DNA of 22,332 bases. Source: a virus. Under the pieces are notes generated by a model that did no database searches, was not told the origin of the DNA, and saw nothing but the letters and a program-made list of their open reading frames with translations. This document shows positions 5,992-14,000 of this stretch, in pieces. The first letter of the stretch is position 1. Each line of letters begins with the position of its first letter. The stretch spans positions 1-22,332 of the IMG/VR virus record IMGVR_UViG_3300007276_000340. One strand, 5' to 3'. The translations under genes were made by a program, and so were the position numbers.

Positions 5992-6833
5992 GCTGTACCA
6001 CCATCCCATGCTGAAAAGCCTGCTGGCTTTGTGTTAACAAAATTAGCAGCGCCCCAGTTAGTTGTACACTGACCACCCCCGTTCATACCCATTCCTGTGA
6101 ACCAGATCTTAGAAGCTGGCAGTGCCCCCGCGTACACGGTGTATACTCCTGTACTGCTAGGTATCACACCAAAGGTGAGGTTGTCCAGATCAGCAACAAT
6201 CATCACAGTATCGCCTGTTACACCTGATATCATATCAGCGTCTACAGCTGTAGCTACGTTGTTGTTATAGAACCTGCCATCACCTAAGTAGGCGAAGCTA
6301 GATGTTGTCTGCCCATATACCTGAGTAGTCAACCTAGTCCGTGAGATGCCAAAACGCATATCGTTGGTGTTGTGCACCCTGTCTTGGTTGTACGTCACCT
6401 CATACACCCACTTTCCTGTGGCGTGGGTAGATCCCGTGTCACCATAACGCTTCTCCCAATTGCCACCGTTCCATGTAGCCACTGTGTTCCCTTCCGACAG
6501 GGCCATAGCGGTTCCGTAGACAGTGGTCTCCCAAGCTAGGCCATCTCCGCCTGTTGGGAGGGGTGGGGGTGGTGGTTGGTTGAACAGACTGTACGCTATC
6601 TCAGGGAAGTTGTCCCCCGTAGCGCCCTCGCCTACCCACACCTGCAACATACACTCAGGGACGTTCGTCGCTGTGCCCAACTCTAGGTAGCACTCCTCTA
6701 TAGTGTTCTTAGTAGCCCCCAGTACCTCCCTCAGCCACCTCAACTCCAACCAACCTATGTTATCATAGGTTCTGACATCATCTAACGTGGCCGCCAGATA
6801 CTCATACTTTGCTTCTGTTAGTGCTTTAGCCAT
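5988..6833 (-). CDS. SPRY-domain tail/receptor-binding protein candidate
   Basis: 281 residues. The N-terminal part (1-85) is helical and resembles an attachment module, followed by a proline hinge (residues 87-93, PPPPPLP). The C-terminal part (about 95-281) reads as a SPRY/B30.2-type beta sandwich: GKWVYEVTY (140-148), MRFGISRT (159-166), DGRFYNNN (185-192), TVMIVADLDNLTFGVI (209-224), and near the end NWGAANFVNTKPAGFSAW. This ordered pattern (strand, GI motif, 'YNNG'-like motif, 'V..DLD...F', final 'NFG..F....P.GF') is familiar from SPRY domains found in phage tail fibres. It probably binds a surface ligand on the host. ATG 6833 overlaps the upstream stop as TAATG, indicating coupling. Assignment is from motif pattern, not a profile search. 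Confidence 0.72.
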   Translation of the reverse strand: MAKALTEAKYEYLAATLDDVRTYDNIGWLELRWLREVLGATKNTIEECYLELGTATNVPECMLQVWVGEGATGDNFPEIAYSLFNQPPPPPLPTGGDGLAWETTVYGTAMALSEGNTVATWNGGNWEKRYGDTGSTHATGKWVYEVTYNQDRVHNTNDMRFGISRTRLTTQVYGQTTSSFAYLGDGRFYNNNVATAVDADMISGVTGDTVMIVADLDNLTFGVIPSSTGVYTVYAGALPASKIWFTGMGMNGGGQCTTNWGAANFVNTKPAGFSAWDGGTA

Positions 6834-7729
6834 TAGCCTGTCGTCCCCCGTTTTTTCCAGTATAGGTGTTCAGCTACCTCGAAGCTATCAGTTGTAATAG
6901 CTGGCGAGAAGGTGTAGTAAAGCTGAAAAAGAATCTCCCTTGTCGTCTTCGTCGTATTCAGTGGCAACAAAAGTCGGTCTATTGCCCAAAGCCTCTCCGC
7001 CTCGGGCAAGGTCATGTTTGGGCCTGGGGTCGTTGCACCTCTTATGGCAATGTCCGCAAGATAGTACCTCCTCTTTAACTCGTTCAAACTCCTCTTAGGG
7101 GAATACTCATTGAGAGCTGCTCTAATTGCCTGTTCTCGGAAGAACTCCGTCCCCTGCCTGCTGGTGATACCACCTATGGCGTACTGATAGCTGATCTCCA
7201 CCCTAGGAATAACTACAATGTGATTAGAACTGAGTACGGCAAAGCCCATCTGGAAGTTTTGGTTAGTCCGGTAGTCAAGAACATCTCGTGTTGGGTTAGA
7301 GGTGAAGAACTGCTGCTCAATCTCTACTATGTCGGAACCCCCGTCCGCAAACGGTATGCTATTGTCATTGCCGATAGCTATGTTGAGTGTACCCCAGTCG
7401 TTCTGGTACGACTGATTCTCTAGGTTTATGATAACAGTGCCAGTCTTCTCCTCCGTCTTTAGAAGGCCCAGCTGCGTCTTGACACGCACACCAGTTATGG
7501 CGGTGGTCTCAACTGGGAACTCATCATCTGCATTAACCATCAGGTTTATGACATCAGGTGGGTTTTTACTAACAAGTGCGGAGACTCCGTACCCATCATC
7601 TGCCACCGTCGGCACGGGGAATGGCGTTCCAGCCATATCGTCTCTAGTGTTAATGAACTCTGTGCCTACGAAGCTTCCGCTGACTGTGGTTATAGTAGGT
7701 ATAAGATACCTTGTCCAATAAGAAGCCAC
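6833..7729 (-). CDS. Hypothetical virion protein (late operon)
   Basis: 298 residues from GTG at 7729, which forms a TAGTG overlap with the upstream stop; GGAGG lies 9 bases upstream. No signal peptide or membrane segment. The first two-thirds is rich in beta-forming, Asp/Asn/Thr-containing sequence (VINLMVNADDEFPVETTA, TGTVIINLENQSYQNDWG), while the last third is helical with basic stretches (EYSPKRSLNELKRRYYLADI, WAIDRLLLPLNTTKTTREIL). I do not recognise a family. Position directly before the SPRY protein and after structural genes suggests a tail-associated structural protein or a fibre partner/assembly factor; that is inference from context only. Confidence 0.75.
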   Translation of the reverse strand: MASYWTRYLIPTITTVSGSFVGTEFINTRDDMAGTPFPVPTVADDGYGVSALVSKNPPDVINLMVNADDEFPVETTAITGVRVKTQLGLLKTEEKTGTVIINLENQSYQNDWGTLNIAIGNDNSIPFADGGSDIVEIEQQFFTSNPTRDVLDYRTNQNFQMGFAVLSSNHIVVIPRVEISYQYAIGGITSRQGTEFFREQAIRAALNEYSPKRSLNELKRRYYLADIAIRGATTPGPNMTLPEAERLWAIDRLLLPLNTTKTTREILFQLYYTFSPAITTDSFEVAEHLYWKKRGTTG

Positions 7730-8208
7730 TATATCTTACCTCCACCAAAATTGACAACACCAGGGTGGGACATGACCTTCCCCTGCTTCCTGTCAGGGCT
7801 TCTGCCTAAGGCCCGCCCTGGATTATCTTTGATCTTGTCCTTTGCCTTAGTGTACAGGTTAGCGGGTAAGTCCCCCTCCTCAAATACACCAAGAAGCGTG
7901 TCAGCGTGAACCTCATGCTCAAGGGTCTGCTCCAATAAGTACAGCAGCAGGTCTCTGGGGTACAGCGCCCTTACCCTCGGCACAGCCAGAAGGAATACAC
8001 CTAAGGTGGCTAGCTTCTCTCGATTACCACACTGATCCCAGTAGGTCTTGAGGGTAGCTGATCGACGCCTAGCTGGGTTGAACCACTGAAGCGTATCATC
8101 ACAGTTACGGCACTCCGCAGGGTCTTCGGGGGCTATGCCCAGCTCTGCACACGTACCGTATGCCAGCTGAAACACCTCCCACGCATTACTTTCTAGTGTT
8201 ATGTCCAT
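7729..8208 (-). CDS. Hypothetical Cys-containing late protein
   Basis: 159 residues from ATG at 8208, in a TAATG overlap with the upstream lipoprotein stop. Not recognised. The N-terminal half has four cysteines (C20, C33-x-x-C36, C60), a possible zinc site, next to a basic patch (NPARRRSATLKTYW). The middle is strongly helical and hydrophobic (LATLGVFLLAVPRVRALYPRDLLLYLLEQTLEHEV, about 66-100), too charged for a membrane segment. The C-terminus is basic and flexible (KAKDKIKDNPGRALGRSPDRKQGK). Position between a spanin-like gene and tail-fibre-like genes gives no firm clue. It could be a structural, chaperone or fibre-assembly protein. Confidence 0.7.
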   Translation of the reverse strand: MDITLESNAWEVFQLAYGTCAELGIAPEDPAECRNCDDTLQWFNPARRRSATLKTYWDQCGNREKLATLGVFLLAVPRVRALYPRDLLLYLLEQTLEHEVHADTLLGVFEEGDLPANLYTKAKDKIKDNPGRALGRSPDRKQGKVMSHPGVVNFGGGKI

Positions 8209-8594
8209 TACCCCTTACCCCTGATTAGTATCGTGAAGAACCTGCGAGTCCCCGTTGCCAGCCCAATAAACATCTTGCCAGGGTCTGGTATAGCCCACCC
8301 AGCTAGCAGGCAGATCAAGCCCAGCTGCCACCAAGGCATGCGGTTCAGGTTGTTGATCACCTCACCACTCTGATTGTTTGTGTCTGAGCCTACGTTAGTC
8401 TCGACTGTGTTGTTTATATCACCATCAGCATTGTCGATGTCTGGGCTGACCTCAAGAGAGGGGCCACCCCCTCCCCCCACTAGACTACCCGCCAAGCTTG
8501 TTGCCAAGGTTCCGCATCCGCTTAACAAGACGCTTGCTACGAGCACCCACCTGAGAGTACCAATCGCTGTCAACCATTTGGTTCGCTGCTTCAT
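8208..8594 (-). CDS. Lipoprotein with C-terminal membrane segment: candidate unimolecular spanin
   Basis: 128 residues from ATG at 8594 (AAGGTGA at 8600-8606, 5-base spacer); a GTG at 8603 is less well placed. The N-terminus is a classic lipoprotein signal: basic MKQRTKW, a hydrophobic core (WVLVASV) and lipobox LLSG-Cys27. A Gly then Asp/Asn-rich linker of about 60 residues follows, then a hydrophobic segment (about 88-102, WWQLGLICLLAGWAI) and a basic tail (TRRFFTILIRGKG). An outer-membrane lipid anchor plus an inner-membrane C-terminal helix in one chain is the architecture of u-spanins such as T1 gp11, which fuse inner and outer membranes in the last lysis step. Adjacency to the GH24 lysozyme fits. 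The first 36-37 codons are overprinted on the lysozyme's 3' end. The linker is short for a spanin, so some doubt remains. Confidence 0.72.
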   Translation of the reverse strand: MKQRTKWLTAIGTLRWVLVASVLLSGCGTLATSLAGSLVGGGGGPSLEVSPDIDNADGDINNTVETNVGSDTNNQSGEVINNLNRMPWWQLGLICLLAGWAIPDPGKMFIGLATGTRRFFTILIRGKG

Positions 8595-9333
8595 CAAAGT
8601 CACCTTTATCCAAGGCTTCCCACATCTTAGCGAAACCTACTCCCTTCTTTCGTCCCGCCCTTGTGGCTCCGAGGTTAAACACCATGTTGATTATGATGTC
8701 TCTAGCCTCAGACGGCAGCTTAGTGTCCCCTATGAGCCTGTCGGCGTCCTTAATATGGGACTTAGCATCCTCTTGCCACCACTCTTCGACCACTTTCTCT
8801 GGTATGACCGACCCCTCTGGGTACTTCTTGCGCTCCGCGGCAGTCATGGCATGCCCGTGCCCGCCTGTCAGCACTGGTGGGGTAGCTGTGTCTAGGTAGG
8901 AGACATGCTTACCACCCACCTTGCGTGTACCCTCGTCAGAGAGGATCTGCTTGGTCTCAGGCTCCATATCAGGAGTCCACTTAGGGTCGTCAACTGCCAC
9001 TTTCTGCTCAACAAGAGCTGAATCACTGGCTGGTAGCTCCGTACTGTCCACTGACGGGCCGCCCCAGTCCATCTCCCATGGTAGCATACCCTTAGCCAAA
9101 CCTGCCGCAGAGGGCTGTACAGGGGCTGTCACGAGGGTCTCAGTAGGAGGGGCGCTAGACATAACCGGCAAGTCTGCCATCATAGCTATCCCCTCCTGTC
9201 TGAGTTCTTCAGATGCTCCATCCCCCTCTGCTAGGGTAGCCTCGCTCTCAGCGACCAAGGCTTCCCGCTCTGCAGTGACCTCATCCACCGTATTGGACAC
9301 GAAGTCCCAAGGCATTTCCCACGGTTTTCTCAT
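8485..9333 (-). CDS. GH24 (T4-type) lysozyme with virion-like N-terminal extension
   Basis: 282 residues. Residues about 130-278 match the T4 lysozyme fold: a catalytic Glu candidate E134 (SDEG), D148 in SYLDTATPP and T156 in VLTGGHGH, then EARDIIINMVFNLG (209-222), GFAKMWEALDKGDFDEAA (233-250) and WYSQVGARSKRLVKRMRNLG, the last very like the T4 enzyme's C-terminal helices. It would hydrolyse the MurNAc-GlcNAc bond. E-to-D spacing is longer than in T4 lysozyme (14 against 9), indicating a small insertion. Residues 1-125 are disordered and acidic, with two copies of a PWEM-x-W motif (4-9 and 85-90) seen in no other protein here. No signal peptide. It may be a virion-carried wall hydrolase, the lysis endolysin, or both. 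TAATG overlap with the upstream gene. Confidence 0.85.
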   Translation of the reverse strand: MRKPWEMPWDFVSNTVDEVTAEREALVAESEATLAEGDGASEELRQEGIAMMADLPVMSSAPPTETLVTAPVQPSAAGLAKGMLPWEMDWGGPSVDSTELPASDSALVEQKVAVDDPKWTPDMEPETKQILSDEGTRKVGGKHVSYLDTATPPVLTGGHGHAMTAAERKKYPEGSVIPEKVVEEWWQEDAKSHIKDADRLIGDTKLPSEARDIIINMVFNLGATRAGRKKGVGFAKMWEALDKGDFDEAANQMVDSDWYSQVGARSKRLVKRMRNLGNKLGG

Positions 9334-11057
9334 TACCTAGCCTCCGCCCAGCTTTCTTTGTTGTTAGGGTCACCGCCAAGGTACACGAAAGGGGTTCCAT
9401 CCTCGGAATTAACCACCATACCACGTACTGGCGCACCGTCACCCTGCTCTTCTGCAACTTGGTTGGGTACGAACGTAGCCATGTTGTCATTGAACCACTT
9501 GTTGTAGTCTGTTGTGCCCTCTAGGTGGGCAGCAGCCTTGACATACTCAGTCAGAGTCTTGGACGCAGTCTTGTTTAAGTCCGAGGCATCCTTGCGGAGT
9601 CCTACCACGCCCAACAGTGAGTCCTCTCCGATAAAGACAGCTCTACCACCACGCCACTCCAAGGAGACACGCTCGGTATTGTCTACTTCGTTCTCTAAGA
9701 CCTTCATCAGCTGGCCGCGGTAGGTGCCACCAAGCATCTCAGAGGCGCGTTGACGCATCTCCCCCAGCTCCTCAGGGTGGGCAACGATATACTCACCTAC
9801 CTTGGGGTCAGAGAAGAAGGACATAGCCCTTGCGTTCTCTTTTGGGTTAGACCGAGTCATTGCGTATGAGCCAGCCCCTCTTAGCATCTTGTTCATGACA
9901 CCATTCAAGTCAGCCTCACCCTTCTCACTCAGGTTACCTGTGCGCCAGTCTGCTATGCTCGGGGTAAGTACTTGAGTCTTTAACCCATTGACAAACAAGG
10001 CATTATCCAAAGCACCTATGTTAGTGTCAGGGCGCTCTGACCCACCTTGTGATTCACTCAACCCAGCTGCTACAAAGTCAGACAAAGCTAGAGACATGTC
10101 AACTGTAGCGGCAGCTGCAGGGTTTCTGAACTTAAGCTCACCAGCTATCAGTATAGCTTGAGCCTCAGGGCTTTCCTGAGCAAAAGCCCATGTCATCTTA
10201 ATTTGCATCTCCTTCATAAGAGCTGAAGCAGTCTCAGTGGTGTACTTACCCTGTAGGGTATCCACTTGTATCTGCCTCATACTAGTAAGGGCATTGATAG
10301 TGGCTGTAGCTAAGGGCTGGTCTTCACTCGCCAAGGGTATAGACTGAATACCCGCTATGTGCTTCTCAGAGGTCTGCATAATAGCACTGACCTTCTGCTC
10401 TGGGGTCATGTCAGGGTTGTCAGAAATCGTCTGATAAGACTGGACGTACATCTGGGTACGGCCCTTGGCTATACGACTCACTGTCTGCCTGGCTTCAAGC
10501 CTGTCTTTGACACGACCTGAGTTCAGCTCAGCCTCCATGCCCTCAACATGTATCATACGCTGTATGTCAGCATCAACCTTCTCAGGTGGGTCGAAGGGAC
10601 TGGCGAAGCCTTCATCGAAAGCCTCTTGCCTCTTCTTCTCTTGAGCGCGTTGTGTTTTGCCTACGTCTTTAACCAACGGCCCCAGACCAGATGGCTCGAC
10701 GTAGGACTTATGAGCGGTAGCTAGCGCAGCACTGGCCGTAGGGTTACTAGCTGAGTACTCGCGGTAGATGGTGCGAGACAGAGCTTGAGCCTCCGACAAG
10801 CGGCTAGGGTCTTGCTCGACCATATCTGCTAGCTGTTGTTGTTTACTTAGATAGTGACCAACCACCTTGTTGTTGAACTGGGTAGCTGAGCTGCTAGCTG
10901 CAGTGGCTCTCCGGTTCGCTGTGAAGATGGTGGCTACATCGGCTATACCGTTAGCCAAGGCAGCCCCAACCCCACTGTTTCCAGCAGGGTCAGCTACGCC
11001 TGAGGAGCCACTAACTGGGGACTGCTCTGTTGGTGCTGTTTTAGTAAAATCAGTCAT
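9333..11057 (-). CDS. Internal virion (ejection) protein, gp15-position
   Basis: 574 residues from ATG at 11057, with GAGGA at 11063-11067 and 6 bases of spacer; a TTG at 11069 is less likely. The start overlaps the upstream stop by 8 bases. The protein is long, soluble, predominantly helical, Ala/Gln/Glu/Thr-rich, with a low-complexity N-terminus (APTEQSPVSGSSGVADPAGN), repeated 'Q-T-I/Q-T-S' helices and no recognised catalytic motif. A modest Gly/Ala-rich stretch lies near residue 30. Lying between the giant protein and the lysozyme, downstream of a gp14-like gene, it matches the place of T7 ejection proteins that leave the capsid first and build the trans-envelope channel. Family identity is by context; I do not see a sequence motif that proves it. 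Confidence 0.75.
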   Translation of the reverse strand: MTDFTKTAPTEQSPVSGSSGVADPAGNSGVGAALANGIADVATIFTANRRATAASSSATQFNNKVVGHYLSKQQQLADMVEQDPSRLSEAQALSRTIYREYSASNPTASAALATAHKSYVEPSGLGPLVKDVGKTQRAQEKKRQEAFDEGFASPFDPPEKVDADIQRMIHVEGMEAELNSGRVKDRLEARQTVSRIAKGRTQMYVQSYQTISDNPDMTPEQKVSAIMQTSEKHIAGIQSIPLASEDQPLATATINALTSMRQIQVDTLQGKYTTETASALMKEMQIKMTWAFAQESPEAQAILIAGELKFRNPAAAATVDMSLALSDFVAAGLSESQGGSERPDTNIGALDNALFVNGLKTQVLTPSIADWRTGNLSEKGEADLNGVMNKMLRGAGSYAMTRSNPKENARAMSFFSDPKVGEYIVAHPEELGEMRQRASEMLGGTYRGQLMKVLENEVDNTERVSLEWRGGRAVFIGEDSLLGVVGLRKDASDLNKTASKTLTEYVKAAAHLEGTTDYNKWFNDNMATFVPNQVAEEQGDGAPVRGMVVNSEDGTPFVYLGGDPNNKESWAEAR

Positions 11058-14000
11058 CGTCTTCCTCAAATGTAGGTTCTTCTAGCATGCCTCTAAGGCG
11101 TTGCTTATGGCTGTCAGATAGGTTGGTCTGGTTGATCAACCTTCGGAAGTCATCCTCACCAGCTGAGCCGAATGCCTCTAGCATCTTGAGATAGACTATA
11201 CCATCCCCAGACTTAACACTCCTGCTCATGTTCTTGAGCATCTCCTGCAGATAGAAGTTCTTATGCTCTTCTGGCAAGTAAGACTGTACCACTGACAAGT
11301 AGTTGTATACAAACTCCTTATCGACTAGGCTAATACCATCGTCCCTAAGTACCTTGACAAGCTCGTTGTGTGTCACCTTAGCGTCAGCCTCCAAGTCCTT
11401 CCGTATCTCATGTATCTGTTTCTGGACTAGGAAGTTTGAGGAGGAGGTAGCTGTGGAGAAACCCAACGCAACTGCGAAGGCTTCCGCGGATGTCACATCA
11501 TCATCCATGATGTAGGTTGAGCTGCTGTTCATCAAGACGCCCTTCTTCTTGGCTGCGTACGCACGCATGGTGTTGCTATATCCAGAGCTTATACTCAGCC
11601 AGGCATCCATAGCCTGCATCACATCCTTCGGCTCTGCACTGCCAGTCCAGATGTCCGCCACTACACTCAAGCTCTTCTTAAAAGCATCAGTGATACGTGG
11701 GTTCTTTCCGAAGAAGAGCTGACCACCAGGGCTGGCTGCTATGACGTTGTACGTACCTTCGTTGAGCATTGTGTCGAGAAAGCTCAAAGATGCGTACATG
11801 TCGAAGGGAGCTAAGCCACCCCAGTCTACTCGACTGACTGGCCCACCCTCCTCATCAAACACCTGCAAGCCCCTGTTCAGCATGTACGCCTCAGTGCCAT
11901 CCATCAGCAGACGCCTCAGATCTTCGTCCTCCTCACGAGCAATAGATTGCAAGAAGGCGTCTACGACAACACCAGCTGCGGCTGTTGGTACGCCATAGGC
12001 TAATGTGTTAAAGGCAGCCAGCTTGAGCTTCTGAGTCTTACTAAGGCCACGGTTAGTGGTAGCTGTTGTGGCGAACTTGTGTGGAACCTGCTGGTACTGC
12101 ATTACCATCCCAAGCATGTTCTGGTTGTAGGGCATGTCTCCTGCTTTGTTCATAGAGTAGGTGAAGTTCCTAGCAGCGCCCAAGGCAGAGTCCACGATCT
12201 CCTGATCGAAGGTCTTGCCCCCTTTCCCAGCCGCTGCCAACGCCTTCTGCTCCATGTTGTAGAACGTCAAGAAAGCTGACAGCAAGTTCATACGCTCACC
12301 AGCATCAAAGCCAGCCTTACGTATGCCAGAGGTCACCTTACCCATTGCGCTTAAACCCGCATTGTGAGAACCCATCATGGACTCAGCTAGGTAGGTCAAG
12401 TCACCTTGGAGTAGGTTGGTCTTGTCAACAGCCTGCCACACACCACTACGATCTACCAGATCTACTAGTGCTGCAGTCACTGCCAAGTCCTGGCCCATGG
12501 CCTCCTCGACCAACTTGCGTGCTTCCGCCATCCCACCAGCACTCTTACCACCCTTAAGGTAGGGTTGGTATAAGCTCTTGTACAGAACCACTGAAGCCAT
12601 CTGCTTCGGCAGTTGTGTCATAACAAACTTAGGTGCTATGGCTAAGAGCTGCAGACCTTGGTGGCTCTGTATCAGGAGCTGACGCAGAGGGTTAAGGGCT
12701 AAGTAAGCGTGGAAGCTGCTGTTCTTGAGCAACCCTGTCGGACTTACTTCAGACAGGTGGCTCATCATGCGTTCAGCATCGTCAGCTAGCGGCAGACTTG
12801 ATTCGCCAAAGGCGTTAGCCATACCTCGGAACAAGGACTTAGAAGCATCGTCCAAGGAGTTGTTATAGCCATTCTGCATGTATTGGATATACTCGAAAGT
12901 AGTCCTTGCATCACCTAGCTCCTTGTCTCCGTGCTTACCCTCTTTGGTTATCTCTGTCCACTTGTTGGGGAAGCTAACCTCACCATTTACCTTAGGTGTG
13001 AGGTGCCCATACTGCGCATTGAAGCGGGCCTTCATACCCTCAAGCCAGTCACGCATAGCTATCCGCTCAGAGAGGGATCGTGCTGCACGCTGCATGGATT
13101 GGGCGGGGTCTTCTACGTGGGCATCCAAGGCGTTGACGTTAGAGGTTGCATCAGCATCCTCAAGGCGTTTGCCACGGAACCTAGTTGCAATCCGGCCATT
13201 GGCCTGATGCAGATCCCAGTAGTCATCACTCCCTATGTCAATCTCTTTCTTGTCGCCACGAACACCACCCCAAGAGGCTACACCATCTTCAGATGTGATA
13301 CCATCTTCACGAGCCAGCTTCTCCAGCATACGCCGAGCGGTCTTCTGATCCTTGGCTACAGCCACTGCCTTGTTGTACAGGAAGTTGCCCTTAGTATCCG
13401 TGACGTTACGTGTAACAAACACTGGGTTCTTATAGGTTACAGTGTAGTATCCTTCACGATAGGACAGGACATGGTCAAGTGAGCTAAGCTTGCGGAAGTA
13501 ATCAGACTTGGTGTTCGAGGACATTATGTACTCTATGATCTCACCACCGTCGTCGATGCCAGCACGCAACCGAGCCACAGTACCACCACTCTCATACAAG
13601 GCGTTAAGCTCGTTCTTGCTCAGGCGGGTTACCTCATCTGTTACTGGGTTATATACTCTGTTATTATTATATATACCTTTCTCTAATGGTTTAGCATAGA
13701 GCCTACTACCATTTACCCCATCAGTGAGTACCATGTACCCATTAGCATCTAAGCTCCTGATAAGATCCATGTTCTCTAGGAGGTATGCTGTGTCCCAGTA
13801 CTCTCGGAACTTCTGAAGAGCTTGTATTGAGTTTCGGTCATACCCATTAGCAGACAGGTAGTTAGTGTTTAACTTAAGACCCTCTCGGTTAGCTTCATGG
13901 ATGTACTCAGTTATCATCTCCTTCTGGAGAGGGCTTGCTGACTTGTAGCGTCCGGCAAACTCCGAAGCTAGCTGCATGAACCCATCTTGTATACCAGCAG

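Noticed and set aside
5992-6009. Longer start (MGWWYS) for the 80-residue membrane protein
   Set aside because: ATG 5991 makes an ATGA junction with the preceding stop and has GGTGG at proper distance; ATG 6009 has neither.
8374-8895. 173-residue plus-strand ORF
   Set aside because: It is antisense to the lysozyme and lipoprotein genes, which have clear domains; no ribosome-binding site or recognisable protein.
12931-13482. 183-residue plus-strand ORF
   Set aside because: Antisense shadow of the 1601-residue gene; no motif and no start signal.
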